A stretch of 64,000 nt of DNA, taken from contig DATKQE010000003.1 of the NCBI GenBank assembly GCA_035532935.1, positions 62,001-126,000 of the forward strand, in the 5' to 3' direction. The notes beneath the pieces are model-generated. The model saw only the letters and a program-made list of their open reading frames with translations. It searched no databases and was not told where the DNA came from. Below are positions 54,488-63,396 of the stretch, piece by piece. The DNA comes from DATJLY01 sp035532935 (GTDB taxonomy: Bacteria; Pseudomonadota; Alphaproteobacteria; ATCC43930; CGMCC-115725). Made by a program: the position numbers and the translations under genes. Every line of letters begins with the position of its first letter. Position 1 is the stretch's first letter.

Positions 54488-54579
54488 TGGCGCTGCTCCG
54501 GTTTCGCCGGGCGGCGGGTGGTGCCGATCGTGCCGCAGTCGCGGCGCCGCGGCGATTCCGGGATCGCCGCTTCAATGCT

Positions 54580-54915
54580 TCAGCCCGAATTCTTCAGCGT
54601 GCAATGGTCAAAGATGAAATAGCCGCCGGTGCTCGATGCGGCGACAAACGTAAGGCCCCCGGTTTTGCGATCGAGCGTGTAATTGCCGCCGTCCTTTGCG
54701 TCGTGCCACGAAATAGCCGCGTCGCTGATATGCGCCGGGTAGGCATCCACGGTGCCTCGATCGTAGTCGATCCTGAGCTGCCAGCGCGCGCCGCTGGCGG
54801 GATTGATGCAGGTGATCGCGGTCTCGCCCGGTTGTGCCCGAACGTTGCCGGCGAAAACAGCAACGCCGACTGCCAGCACGGCGATCCCCGCCGCCAGGGG
54901 CCGGTTCAGGAACAT
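54580..54915 (-). CDS. small exported protein of unknown function
   Basis: 111 residues with a signal peptide (AAGIAVLAVGVAVFAGNVRA). The mature part is short and beta-rich: ETAITCINPASGARWQLRID, AAISWHDAKDGGNYTLDRK and GGYFIFDHCTLK, with two Cys that may form a disulfide. No named family recognised. The ATG at 54915 starts directly at the signal; an earlier start at 54984 adds 23 residues before it. It is 92 bases upstream of nothing on its own strand but the PP2C-kinase start. Confidence 0.6.
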   Translation of the reverse strand: MFLNRPLAAGIAVLAVGVAVFAGNVRAQPGETAITCINPASGARWQLRIDYDRGTVDAYPAHISDAAISWHDAKDGGNYTLDRKTGGLTFVAASSTGGYFIFDHCTLKNSG

Positions 54916-55158
54916 GGACGCATCTGCATCGTCATGCGTCGATCCATACCCAATTCTGATGAGGTTGCAAAGAACGCTGCGCAAGCGGGCGGCGGATCGG
55001 GTTTTCTTCCGATCGCGACATGATCCGAAGCCCTGCCCCGGGTAGTTTGCCTAATTTATATTCAGAATGCCGTTTTGTAGGCATCGCTCTAAAAATAAGG
55101 CACCTGATCGGCCCGAACAAGAAACGCCGTCCGGCTGGCACGAGAATAACCGCGTCTC

Positions 55159-55174
55159 TGGCATAATTCTTGCC
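55159..55174 (+). promoter_or_regulatory. sigma-54 (RpoN) -24/-12 promoter of amt
   Basis: TGGCATAATTCTTGCC has the GG and GC doublets with the required ten bases between them (consensus TGGCAC-N5-TTGC). It lies 113 bases before the amt ATG. RpoN with NtrC activation at low nitrogen is the usual control of amt; no certain NtrC site is seen further upstream. Confidence 0.7.
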
Positions 55175-55286
55175 TGAATTCCGGCGGCGTTGGCCCGTGG
55201 GGGTCACTCGCTCGCGTGTCATGGGCACATGGCTCCGTCCCTGCCATAGGGGAAGGCAACAGCGATAAACACGGGGGAAGCATTCC

Positions 55287-56606
55287 ATGCTCGTACCATC
55301 ACCTAAATGGCTAGATACCGGGGACAATGCGTGGCAATTGGCGGCCGCGACCTTCGTCGGCATGCAAAGCATCCCCGGGCTGGTGGTTCTCTATGGCGGC
55401 GTCGTCAAGAAGAAATGGGCGATCAACTCCGCCTTCATGGCGATGTACGCCTTTGCATCGGTCCTGATCGTCTGGGTCCTGTTCGATTACAACATGGCCT
55501 TCGGGCCGCAGTGGTTCCCGTTCCTCGGCAAGCCGCTGCCGGCGGTATCGGCTGGGTTCACGCTGGGCCAGGCGACCATTCCGGCAGCTGCCGGGGGCAT
55601 GCCGGCCCTCGGCTTCCCGATGGCTACCCTCATGTTCTTCCAGTTCGTGTTCGCCGCGATCACGGTGATCATCCTCGCCGGATCGGTGCTTGGCCGCATG
55701 AGCTTCAGAGCGTGGGTATGGTTCTGCCCGCTGTGGATGACCTTCGTCTACACGGTCGGGGCGTTCAGCGTGTGGGGTGGCGGCTGGCTCGCCAGCATGG
55801 GCGTGGCCGACTTCTCGGGCGGCTATGTCATCCATCTCGCCGCAGGGACGTCCGGCTTCGTTGCGGCGGCATTGATCGGTCCCCGCCTGCAGCAGGACCG
55901 CGAGCATTTCCCGCCCAACAGCCTGCTCGTCACCTTGATCGGTGCCGGCATCCTGTGGCTGGGTTGGAACGGCTTCAACGGCGGCGATCCCTACTTCGCC
56001 AACGCCGATGCGGGCGCAGCGGTGCTCAACACCAACACCTGCACCGCCGTGGCCCTTCTGGTCTGGACGCTGCTGGACAAGATGGCCTACGGCAAGCCGT
56101 CGATCATCGGCGCGGTCAACGGCATGATCGCGGGCTTGGTGGCGATCACGCCAGGCGCCGGCTATGTCAATGGCTGGGGCGCGATCATCATCGGCATCTG
56201 CGCCGGGATCATTCCCTGGCTCAGCATGAACAAGTTCCAGAAGACCAAGCTGATGCAGAAGGTCGACGATACGCTGAGCGTATTTTCCACCCACGGCGTT
56301 GCCGGCCTGATGGGCGGTCTGCTCACCGGCATCTTCGCCAACCCCCACATGCTCGTCTATATCGGCACCGACAAGGATGCGCCCGGCGTCAGCGTGACCG
56401 GCCTGCTCTACGGCAACGCCCATCAATTGGTGCTGCAGTTCTATGGCGCGGCGTTCATCATCGTGTACAACATCATCGCCACCTTCATCATCCTCAAGGT
56501 CATCTCCATGTTCACGCCGCTGCGCATGGACGACGCGACCCTGAAAGTGGGCGACGATGCGGTGCATGGCGAGACCGCCTATGCGATCGGCGCGGAAGGC
56601 GAGTAG
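55287..56606 (+). CDS. amtB: ammonium transporter
   Basis: Eleven-helix Amt channel of 439 residues. Marks are GDNAWQLAAATFVGMQSIPG (first helix), DFSGGYVIHLAAGTSGFVAA, with the pore His in VIHLAAG, ILWLGWNGFNGG, and VFSTHGVAGLMGGLLTGI with the second pore His. The C-terminal tail (about 30 residues) is the PII-binding region. No glnK precedes it in the window, unlike the usual glnK-amtB pair. The promoter is a sigma-54 type at 55159. A cluster of palindromes follows the stop and may end the transcript. Confidence 0.93.
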   Translation: MLVPSPKWLDTGDNAWQLAAATFVGMQSIPGLVVLYGGVVKKKWAINSAFMAMYAFASVLIVWVLFDYNMAFGPQWFPFLGKPLPAVSAGFTLGQATIPAAAGGMPALGFPMATLMFFQFVFAAITVIILAGSVLGRMSFRAWVWFCPLWMTFVYTVGAFSVWGGGWLASMGVADFSGGYVIHLAAGTSGFVAAALIGPRLQQDREHFPPNSLLVTLIGAGILWLGWNGFNGGDPYFANADAGAAVLNTNTCTAVALLVWTLLDKMAYGKPSIIGAVNGMIAGLVAITPGAGYVNGWGAIIIGICAGIIPWLSMNKFQKTKLMQKVDDTLSVFSTHGVAGLMGGLLTGIFANPHMLVYIGTDKDAPGVSVTGLLYGNAHQLVLQFYGAAFIIVYNIIATFIILKVISMFTPLRMDDATLKVGDDAVHGETAYAIGAEGE

Positions 56607-56715
56607 TCGGTCGGGGCCGCTTGGCTCGCGCCGGCAGCTTCCTCCGTGGCGTGGCGGGCGTTGCACTGTTGCCCCGCCCTGAACGAAGCGACCCGTTCAG
56701 ACAGAATCAGTCATC

Positions 56716-56745
56716 CCGTCGTCCCCGCGAAAGCGGGGACGACGG
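56716..56745. repeat. perfect 13-base inverted repeat, GAAA loop
   Basis: CCGTCGTCCCCGC (left arm), loop GAAA, exact right arm. A very stable hairpin of the REP type; GAAA is a stable tetraloop sequence. Confidence 0.8.
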
Positions 56746-56767
56746 AGCGCCGAAATTCCGCTTGCCC

Positions 56768-56798
56768 GACCCGGTGATCGCTTTGCGATCACCGGGTC
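56768..56798. repeat. perfect 14-base inverted repeat, TTT loop
   Basis: GACCCGGTGATCGC, loop TTT, exact right arm. Unrelated in sequence to the first repeat, so the two are not simple copies. Confidence 0.8.
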
Positions 56799-56867
56799 GA
56801 TCGGTTTCGAAATTAGGTCATGGTTCGGTGCGGTCCGGCGCTTGGCCGGATCGCGTCGGGATGACGC

Positions 56868-58676
56868 TCAGGACTGCCCGAGCGCATCGAGCAATGGTTG
56901 CAGCCGTTCCTTGTAGGGAAGCCAGCGTCCGACCGAGGTGCGATAGATCGGTTGACGCACCTGCGTCGCGCTCGAGGTCTGGACGGATCTTTGCGTCTGG
57001 TAGAAGGCGAGACACGCTCCATCCCACGGCAGCCCGCAATGGTCGAGGATCCGGCGGGCCTGCCCCTCGATGTCGTCGACCACGTCCTCGTAATCCACCT
57101 CGATCATGACGCCCGGCGGCAGCACCGCGCGCCAATGCGCCATAAGCGCCTGGTAGGCACGATAATAGCGGCCAAGCTCGGCGAGATCGTAGGCGAACGG
57201 CACATCTCCGCCGAACAGGATGGAGAAGCAGGAAAGGCATGTGTCGACCGGGTCGCGACGCATGTGGATGATGCGGGCGTTGGGAAGCGCGAGATGAATG
57301 AGACCGGCGAAGCGGAAATTCGCCGGCATCTTGTCGGTGATCCGATCCGCCGATGGGGCCAGGGACCCGACCGCGGCGACATAATCCGCGCCAAGGCGCC
57401 GCCATTCGTCGCCCGTCCAATCCCGTGCCGGCGCGCGCGGTGCCGCCATCCGACCGTCCGCGCCGGTCAGCCGCTCGACCGCGACACCGAAGTCCGGCAG
57501 CTCCCCGGCACCGAACACGCCCGGGTGGCTGGCGAGAATCTGCTCGACCAGGGTCGTGCCGGACCGCGGCATCCCGAGAATGAAGATCGGGGCGGCCGAC
57601 GGATCGCCATAGCCGCGATGGCGGCGCAGGAAATCGGCTGAAAGCAACGCTTGTGTCTCCGCCAATTGGCGCAGCACCGTCGCCTCGTCATACGCGGTCC
57701 CTTGCCGCTTCAGTGTATTCGCCTCGAGCAGATGACAGAACGATCGCTCGAACTGCCCGAGATCGGCATAGGCCTTGGCCAGACCGAAGAGCAGTTCCCA
57801 ACGAAGCCGCGGCGTGAGCGGTGCCGGATCGCGGAGCAATTCTTCCATCCTGGCGAGGTGCGGATCGTCCTCCGCGAACCGGGTGAGATTGGCAAGCGCG
57901 AGGTAGAACTCCGCCGGGTTCGGCGCGAGCGCGATGGCCTTTAGAAGATGGTCACGCGCCTCGTCGAACCGGCCGATGGCCCTCAGGCTCCACGACTTGT
58001 AGCCATAGGTCTCGGCCACGCCCGGCTCCGCGGCGATGACCTTGTCGTAATGCGGGATCGCCGCCACATCCTGATGCAGGATCGCCAGAGCCTTCGCGAG
58101 ATTGAGATGCGCGTGCAGGTGGTCGGGCTGGAGCGCGAGCACTTGCCGGAAATGCGGGACCGCTTCCTTGAAGCGGCCAAGGGCCGCGAATGCGGCCCCA
58201 AGATTGAGATGTGCATGAACATGACCGGACCGGAGCGATATCGCCGCCTCGAACGCGGTAATCGCCTCCTCGTGCCGCTCGAGTGCCATGCACAGGTTGC
58301 CCAGCTTGAGATGCGTGTCCGCGTTGGCGGGGTTCAGTGCGATCGCCTTCTTGAAGCGCGCGACCGCTTCCTCGTTATGGCCGAGCATGCGGTGCGCCGC
58401 GCCGAGCAGGGCATGGATCTCGGCGGCACTCGGGTTGATATTGAGCGCCTTGCGCAAGAGCTTGATGGCGTCTTCGCCGGCTCCCGCACCGATGCGGATG
58501 ACCGCCAGGTCGTGAAGGGCGCCCAAATGATGGGGATTGGCTTTGAGAATCGATCGATAATGCCGCTCGGCTGCTGCGTTAGGGCCCACCGGCTGGAGCG
58601 CGGGGACGCTCCGGAAGGTCTGCGGGAGAAGACGTCCCCGGTCGGCGTTCAAGGGAGGCATGGCGCGATCACGCAT
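56868..58676 (-). CDS. TPR-repeat protein with a C-terminal sulfotransferase domain
   Basis: 602 residues. Tetratricopeptide repeats cover about residues 30-270 (for example HYRSILKANPHHLGALHDLA, LKLGNLCMALERHEEAITAF and ALGRFKEAVPHFRQVLALQP). The C-terminal part is a PAPS-dependent sulfotransferase: IFILGMPRSGTTLVEQILAS (5'-phosphosulfate loop) and ARIIHMRRDPVDTCLSC (3'-phosphate loop). This fusion is known in alphaproteobacteria; the acceptor is usually unknown. The start is uncertain: ATGs at 58763, 58676 and 58661 are in frame and none has a good ribosome site. Its stop touches the palindrome cluster. Confidence 0.8.
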   Translation of the reverse strand: MRDRAMPPLNADRGRLLPQTFRSVPALQPVGPNAAAERHYRSILKANPHHLGALHDLAVIRIGAGAGEDAIKLLRKALNINPSAAEIHALLGAAHRMLGHNEEAVARFKKAIALNPANADTHLKLGNLCMALERHEEAITAFEAAISLRSGHVHAHLNLGAAFAALGRFKEAVPHFRQVLALQPDHLHAHLNLAKALAILHQDVAAIPHYDKVIAAEPGVAETYGYKSWSLRAIGRFDEARDHLLKAIALAPNPAEFYLALANLTRFAEDDPHLARMEELLRDPAPLTPRLRWELLFGLAKAYADLGQFERSFCHLLEANTLKRQGTAYDEATVLRQLAETQALLSADFLRRHRGYGDPSAAPIFILGMPRSGTTLVEQILASHPGVFGAGELPDFGVAVERLTGADGRMAAPRAPARDWTGDEWRRLGADYVAAVGSLAPSADRITDKMPANFRFAGLIHLALPNARIIHMRRDPVDTCLSCFSILFGGDVPFAYDLAELGRYYRAYQALMAHWRAVLPPGVMIEVDYEDVVDDIEGQARRILDHCGLPWDGACLAFYQTQRSVQTSSATQVRQPIYRTSVGRWLPYKERLQPLLDALGQS

Positions 58677-59055
58677 GTGACGAGCGCCAGCGACCGTGGC
58701 GGCCGGACCCGCGGCTTCCCAGGCGCGGCATTCCGGTGCCGCCCATAGGGCAAGGCGCTCCAATAATGCGCGGCGTCTTGGCGATCATCGATTCCCCCGT
58801 GATCCCTTTCGGACAATGGATCGCGCTTCATTGCCCGGCCGCTATCAAAGTAATCTGACAACCAACCTCAAATCAAGGACGGTGTTTTGAGGTATTGGGC
58901 TCCTTCGGGGAGGTTGAGCGGATATCCTGGGGTGCGCGACCCGTCGGTTCGGCGGGGCAGGTCGGGTGGCCCGGAGACGACGGGGCTGGAGCCTCTCGGC
59001 GCGCAGGCGGGCGAGGTTCCGATGACGCGCATCAGGTGCCGCCGCGCTTCTTTCA
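58677..59055. other. gap between sulfotransferase and porin genes
   Basis: 379 bases upstream of the TPR-sulfotransferase, extending to the porin terminator. No gene seen. Its promoter should lie near 58700-58900, where AT content rises (TCAAAGTAATCTGACAACC). Confidence 0.4.
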
Positions 59056-59095
59056 GAAAAAATCGCCCAGCCCTCGCTTGCAGCGAGAGCTGGGC
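59056..59095 (-). terminator. intrinsic terminator of the porin gene
   Basis: On the minus strand a 14-base-pair stem (GCCCAGCTCTCGCT with AGCGAGGGCTGGGC, one G-T-type mismatch position, loop GCA) is followed by GATTTTTTCT. It lies 57 bases after the porin stop, a typical rho-independent terminator. Confidence 0.85.
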
Positions 59096-59151
59096 AGTGC
59101 TGGCGCAAAAAATACGATGGCGCGGCGCGCCGTCGCGACCGGGCCGCCGGC

Positions 59152-60648
59152 CTAGAAGGCGATTTGCGTGCGAACCGCGACGGCATCGAAGCTCGCGCCG
59201 GCCTCTCCGGCGGCGGCGGGCTTGTCGACCACCCCGTGCAGATAGTTCAGCGTGAAGCGCACGTTGTTGTTCGGGTACCAGTTCACGCCGAGCGTTACGA
59301 CTTGTTGGCGGCCGCCGGCGACGCCGTTGGATTTCGGCGCGCCGCCGGCAATGGCACTGCCGGTGTTGTCGTCGAGATTGATATAGCTGTAGCGCGCGGC
59401 GAGTTCCCACGCGCCTATCCCCATCGAGGACAGCGAGAACGGGTGCGCCGGGTTGATGCTGCCATAGGCCCCGGACGCGGGAATGTAGTGGTGCTCCTCT
59501 CCGGTCAGGGTCCAGGCGCCTTCGACATAGGCGCCCCAGAAGGTGTTGGCGGGAAGCCCTTCGCGGCTGACGTTGTAATTGAATCCTTCGCTCTGGATGA
59601 ACAGGTTCTGATAGTTTCCGGCCAGCTCGACGCCATAAACGGCGGCATTGTCGACGGGATTGGTCGCGGTCCCCAGAGCGCCCGTCGAAAGGAGCGAACT
59701 CGTATCGATGCGAAGCTCGGGGCGATCGCTCAGCGATATCGAACGAACCTCCGCGGGCGTGTCTGTCGTCGGCGCTTTCAGAAGGCCTTCAGCGTTGATC
59801 CCCAGATGCAGCGAGTAATCGGGTGCCTGGATGACCTGGTAGGTGAGCCGACCGGTTGCGCCGTATTGCTGGGGGAAGGCGTGTGTCGTACCAGAGACCG
59901 GGCCGGTCAGATAAATCCCGGCCCAATATCGGTTGTCGTTCGAGCGCACGCCGAAGGCAGACCGGTTGTCACCCGCGGCGATACCGGCTGCGACCGCCTG
60001 CGAGGACGATTTCTCCATGAACAGGATATCGTTGGAGCTCGTCGCTTCGTCGAGCGTGAACGGTACATCCTGGTAGCCGAGATCGAAGGCGAGCGGGTAG
60101 GGTCCCTTGTAGAGCCCATTATAGGTGAGATAGGCCTTTTCGATCCCGGGACCGTTCGTTCCGCCGGGTCCGGAGTCGTTCGTGCCGCCGAAATCGTAGA
60201 CGAAGGTATAGGCCCAATCCCCGTCGAGCTTGCCCAGGAAGCCGAAGCGGGCGCGACGAGCGTTGATGCCGCTATTGAGGTCGTGCGGGCTCGTCACCTT
60301 CGAGTCGGGATGGTAGTTGACGTAATCGCCGGCATCGAAATGCAGCTGCATGGTGAGCCCGATCGAATAGCGCCCATCGGGGCTTTCGATCGAAAAGCGG
60401 TTCCCTGGCGACTGCGTGATGTGCGGCGCCGGGGCGGCGGCGGACGCCGCTTCGGCCGGCGGCGCCTGCTGCGCCTGGGTGTTGACCCGGGTTTGAAGTG
60501 ATTGGAGCTGCTGCTGCAACTGCTGAATCTGCTGGTGTAGCTGCTGCATCTGGGTCGAGACCGGCGCGTCCGTTTGTGCCGAAGCTTCGCCGGCGGCGAA
60601 AAGCGCACAAATTGCGACACCGCAGAACAGGCGGTTTCTCGCTGTCAT
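59152..60648 (-). CDS. OprP/OprO-like outer-membrane porin
   Basis: 498 residues. Signal peptide (CGVAICALFAAGEASA), then a Gln-rich coiled coil (TQMQQLHQQIQQLQQQLQ) and a 16-strand-type beta barrel with ARRARFGFLGKLDGDWAY, PLAFDLGYQDVPFTLDEATS and the C-terminal aromatic residue (QIAF). Features match the phosphate-selective porin family; selectivity itself cannot be read from the sequence. Pho-box-like repeats upstream support phosphate control. A strong terminator follows. Divergent from the SulP transporter gene, with 386 bases between. Confidence 0.87.
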   Translation of the reverse strand: MTARNRLFCGVAICALFAAGEASAQTDAPVSTQMQQLHQQIQQLQQQLQSLQTRVNTQAQQAPPAEAASAAAPAPHITQSPGNRFSIESPDGRYSIGLTMQLHFDAGDYVNYHPDSKVTSPHDLNSGINARRARFGFLGKLDGDWAYTFVYDFGGTNDSGPGGTNGPGIEKAYLTYNGLYKGPYPLAFDLGYQDVPFTLDEATSSNDILFMEKSSSQAVAAGIAAGDNRSAFGVRSNDNRYWAGIYLTGPVSGTTHAFPQQYGATGRLTYQVIQAPDYSLHLGINAEGLLKAPTTDTPAEVRSISLSDRPELRIDTSSLLSTGALGTATNPVDNAAVYGVELAGNYQNLFIQSEGFNYNVSREGLPANTFWGAYVEGAWTLTGEEHHYIPASGAYGSINPAHPFSLSSMGIGAWELAARYSYINLDDNTGSAIAGGAPKSNGVAGGRQQVVTLGVNWYPNNNVRFTLNYLHGVVDKPAAAGEAGASFDAVAVRTQIAF

Positions 60649-60693
60649 CTTATGCCCCTCGGTTATTTCCGAGGCGGTAACCTATTGGCGTCT

Positions 60694-60826
60694 TGTGACA
60701 TTGCTGTTGCGGGCGTCTGACGAAATGATGACGCGACATTTCGGCGCATCTCGCTTCGGATGGTGACAAGCCGTTCGCACTCGATGACATTGTGATTGCA
60801 GATTTCTGACGAGATCGTCACACGAT
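60694..60826. promoter_or_regulatory. duplicated array of 11-base-phased TGAC sites (Pho-box-like)
   Basis: Two units 89 bases apart show the same pattern at 11-base steps: TGAC at 60696, TTGC at 60707, TGAC at 60718, TGAC at 60729; then TGAC at 60785, TTGC at 60796, TGAC at 60807, TCAC at 60818. Another TGAC stands at 60764. On the minus strand, towards the porin, GTCAT and GTCA at 11-base spacing resemble PhoB boxes (CTGTCAT-N4-CTGTCAT), though the flanking bases match poorly. Confidence 0.5.
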
Positions 60827-61034
60827 CTGCGCGATTTCTTCGTTGCAACGAAGGGACGCAGGCACATACATTGCGCCGAGCCCGTTCGACGACGCTGACC
60901 ATTGCTACCGCAACGAAAAGATCGCCTCCTCGTCTCCGCAACCATGCGTGACGGACGGATCGGGACATGCAAACGATGCCGCCGCTCGTGCCTGTGGCCG
61001 CCGGCATCGGCCGCAAGCGTGAAACGGTGATGCG

Positions 61035-63260
61035 TTGACCCCGTCGACCGATGCCCCCGTTTCGGCGCGCGTGATCATTCATCGTCTGTTGCCGGGCATC
61101 GCGGCCGGGCTCGTCGCCGGAATCCGCACGGTCATCGGCAGCGCGGCGCTCGCCGCGTTGATCTTTTCCAACGACCTGGCGCTCGGCGTGCCGCAGGGCG
61201 TCGCCATCATGCTCATTACCGGCGGCGTCTTGGGAGGGATCGTCGCGCTGCTGAGCTCCTATCCCGGCACGGTTGGCCAGCCCCAGGACGGGCCCGCGGT
61301 CGTCCTCGCTCTGATGGGCGCGGCAATGGCCGCCGCTTTGCCGCGCGACCTGCCCGCCGAAGCCAAGATCGGCGCGGTGCTCGCCGCGATCTCGCTCGCG
61401 TCATTGCTGACGGGCGCCTGCTTCCTTGCGATCGGGGCGCTGCGTCTCGGCTCGCTGGTCCGCTTCCTGCCTTATCCGGTTGTCGGCGGGTTCCTTGCCG
61501 GGTCCGGCTGGCTCCTGGCGACAGGTTCCATTTCGGTGATGACGGGAATTCCGCTGCGGCCGGATACGATCGCCCTGCTGTTGACGCCGCACATCATGAT
61601 GCGTTGGGTGCCGGCACTGGTCTTCGCGCTGGCGGTCCTCGGGACGCTGCAACGGTCAAACCATTTCCTCGTCGTTCCCGGCGCGATGTTGGCTTTCGGC
61701 GCGCTGTTCTACGCCGCGTTGGCCGCATGGGGCGTGCCGGTCGCCCAAGCGCAAGCCGATGGCTGGCTGCTCGGTCCGTTTCCCAAGGGGACCGGGCCGG
61801 CGCTCTTCACGCTCGGCCACTTTCGCCATTTCGGACAGGCGATATTCATCGAGCAATGGCCGAAGTTCGGCACCATCGTCATCGTCGCGGCGGTGCAGCT
61901 CCTTTTGAATTCGAGCGGCCTGGAGTTCGCGACCCAGCAGGACGTCGACATCAATCGCGAACTTCGCGCTGCCGGCTTGGGCAATCTTGCCGCCGGGGCA
62001 CTGGGCGGCCCGCCGGGCTTCCAGGCGATGAGCGCTTCGGCGCTCGGCCATCTGATGGGCGTCAACACCCGAATGATCGGACTGGTATCGGCTGGCCTGT
62101 GCCTCGCGGCGTTCTATGCCGGGACAACCGCCTTGTCCTATGTGCCGAGGATGCTCGTCGGCGGCCTGCTCATGTTCATGGGCGTCTCGTTCCTGTCGGA
62201 ATGGCTCTACCGCGGCTGGTTCCGCTTGCCGCGGGCGGATTATGCCGTCGTGCTGCTGATCCTCGGCGTGACCGGCCTCTTCGGCTACATGGAAGGCGTG
62301 GCGACCGGCATCGCGGCGGCGATCGGGATTTTTATCGTCGCCTGCAGCAAGATCAAGATCATCAAGCAGGAGATGACCGGCGCCGAGTATCGCAGCAGCG
62401 TCGATCGCGATCGCCGGGCGCGCGAGATCCTGGACCAGCGCGGCCGGGCCATCCTCGTGCTCAAGCTCGAGGGTTTCATCTTCTTCGGCACCATTCACGC
62501 CTTGGTAAGCCGCATCGAGGCGCGGATCAAGGGCGGGGAGGGTTCGCCGCTCACGCATCTCGTGCTCGATTTCAAGAATGTGGTGGGGATGGATTCCTCC
62601 GCCGTCAAAGGACTGAACCGGCTCTACGACACCTGCCGCGCACGGCAATGCGCCTTCGTCCTTTCGGGCCTGTCGCCGGACTTGAAACGGCAGTTCGAGA
62701 ATGCCGGGTTCGACTCGGTCAGCGCCGGCGGCGCCCGGCTTTTCGAGGACCTCGACCAGGCCGTGGAAGACTGCGAGGACGAGCTCCTCGCCTCCGCCAC
62801 CCTGGAGTCGCCGATCGCTCCCGTCCGCTGGCGCGATCAGCTCTCCGCCGCGCTTCCCGCGCAGGAAAAGATCGACCGGTTCATGCAATATATGGACGTG
62901 CGCGACCACGCGACGGGCAGCTACCTCATTCGTCAGGGGGAGCAGGCGAGCGACATGTTCTTCATCGAAAGCGGCCGGATCACCGTCCGCCTCCAATTGG
63001 CGGACGCAAGGTCGGTTCGCCTGCGCACCATGGGCGCCGGCACGACGGTGGGTGAGATCGGCTGCTATCTGGGCCAGATGCGAAGCGCTGCCGTTATCGC
63101 CGATCAGCCGACGCGGGCCTACCGCCTGACCGCCGAGGCGTTGCGTCGCATGGAGGAGCGCGACCCCGATCTTGCCGCCGCCCTGCATCGATACATGGTC
63201 GGCCTGTTGGCGGACCGCCTGTCCTCGACCGCGGCGCTGCTCCAGAAGGTTTTGGGCTGA
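61035..63260 (+). CDS. SulP-family transporter with STAS and cyclic-nucleotide-binding domains
   Basis: 741 residues. The SulP anion transporter (about 10-430, some 12-14 helices) shows TVGQPQDGPAVVLALMGAA, PYPVVGGFLAGSGWLLATG and ELRAAGLGNLAAGALGGPPG. The STAS domain is at about 475-600 (LTHLVLDFKNVVGMDSSAVK) and the cNMP-binding domain at about 610-735 (RQGEQASDMFFIESGRITVR, then GAGTTVGEIGCYLG). The only available start in the open frame near the membrane part is the TTG at 61035. Substrate (sulfate, bicarbonate or others) is unknown. It is divergent from the porin and shares its upstream array. Confidence 0.85.
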   Translation: MTPSTDAPVSARVIIHRLLPGIAAGLVAGIRTVIGSAALAALIFSNDLALGVPQGVAIMLITGGVLGGIVALLSSYPGTVGQPQDGPAVVLALMGAAMAAALPRDLPAEAKIGAVLAAISLASLLTGACFLAIGALRLGSLVRFLPYPVVGGFLAGSGWLLATGSISVMTGIPLRPDTIALLLTPHIMMRWVPALVFALAVLGTLQRSNHFLVVPGAMLAFGALFYAALAAWGVPVAQAQADGWLLGPFPKGTGPALFTLGHFRHFGQAIFIEQWPKFGTIVIVAAVQLLLNSSGLEFATQQDVDINRELRAAGLGNLAAGALGGPPGFQAMSASALGHLMGVNTRMIGLVSAGLCLAAFYAGTTALSYVPRMLVGGLLMFMGVSFLSEWLYRGWFRLPRADYAVVLLILGVTGLFGYMEGVATGIAAAIGIFIVACSKIKIIKQEMTGAEYRSSVDRDRRAREILDQRGRAILVLKLEGFIFFGTIHALVSRIEARIKGGEGSPLTHLVLDFKNVVGMDSSAVKGLNRLYDTCRARQCAFVLSGLSPDLKRQFENAGFDSVSAGGARLFEDLDQAVEDCEDELLASATLESPIAPVRWRDQLSAALPAQEKIDRFMQYMDVRDHATGSYLIRQGEQASDMFFIESGRITVRLQLADARSVRLRTMGAGTTVGEIGCYLGQMRSAAVIADQPTRAYRLTAEALRRMEERDPDLAAALHRYMVGLLADRLSSTAALLQKVLG

Positions 63261-63396
63261 AGCGTCGTCGGCGCAGCCATCATTCTCGTCCGGCGCCGAT
63301 AGGGACGAGGCGCAACCCGCGCTGGCAGGAGGCTTGCGGTGCGGGCGCGGCTCCGCCACATTCGGTTGGTGCATCCCCCGATGGAGATGAAGCGCC

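Larger units (their letters stand above)
56607..56867. repeat. composite palindromic element after amt
   Basis: A 260-base gap between convergent genes carries two strong inverted repeats (56716-56745 and 56768-56798). Flanking TCATCCCG (56711-56718) is matched by its reverse complement CGGGATGA (56857-56864). The organisation resembles a REP/BIME or a short MITE-like element; it may also act as a two-way terminator. Confidence 0.6.

Noticed and set aside
61656..63374. Minus-strand frame of 572 codons
   Set aside because: Antisense to the SulP transporter; Asp/His/Arg-rich shadow.
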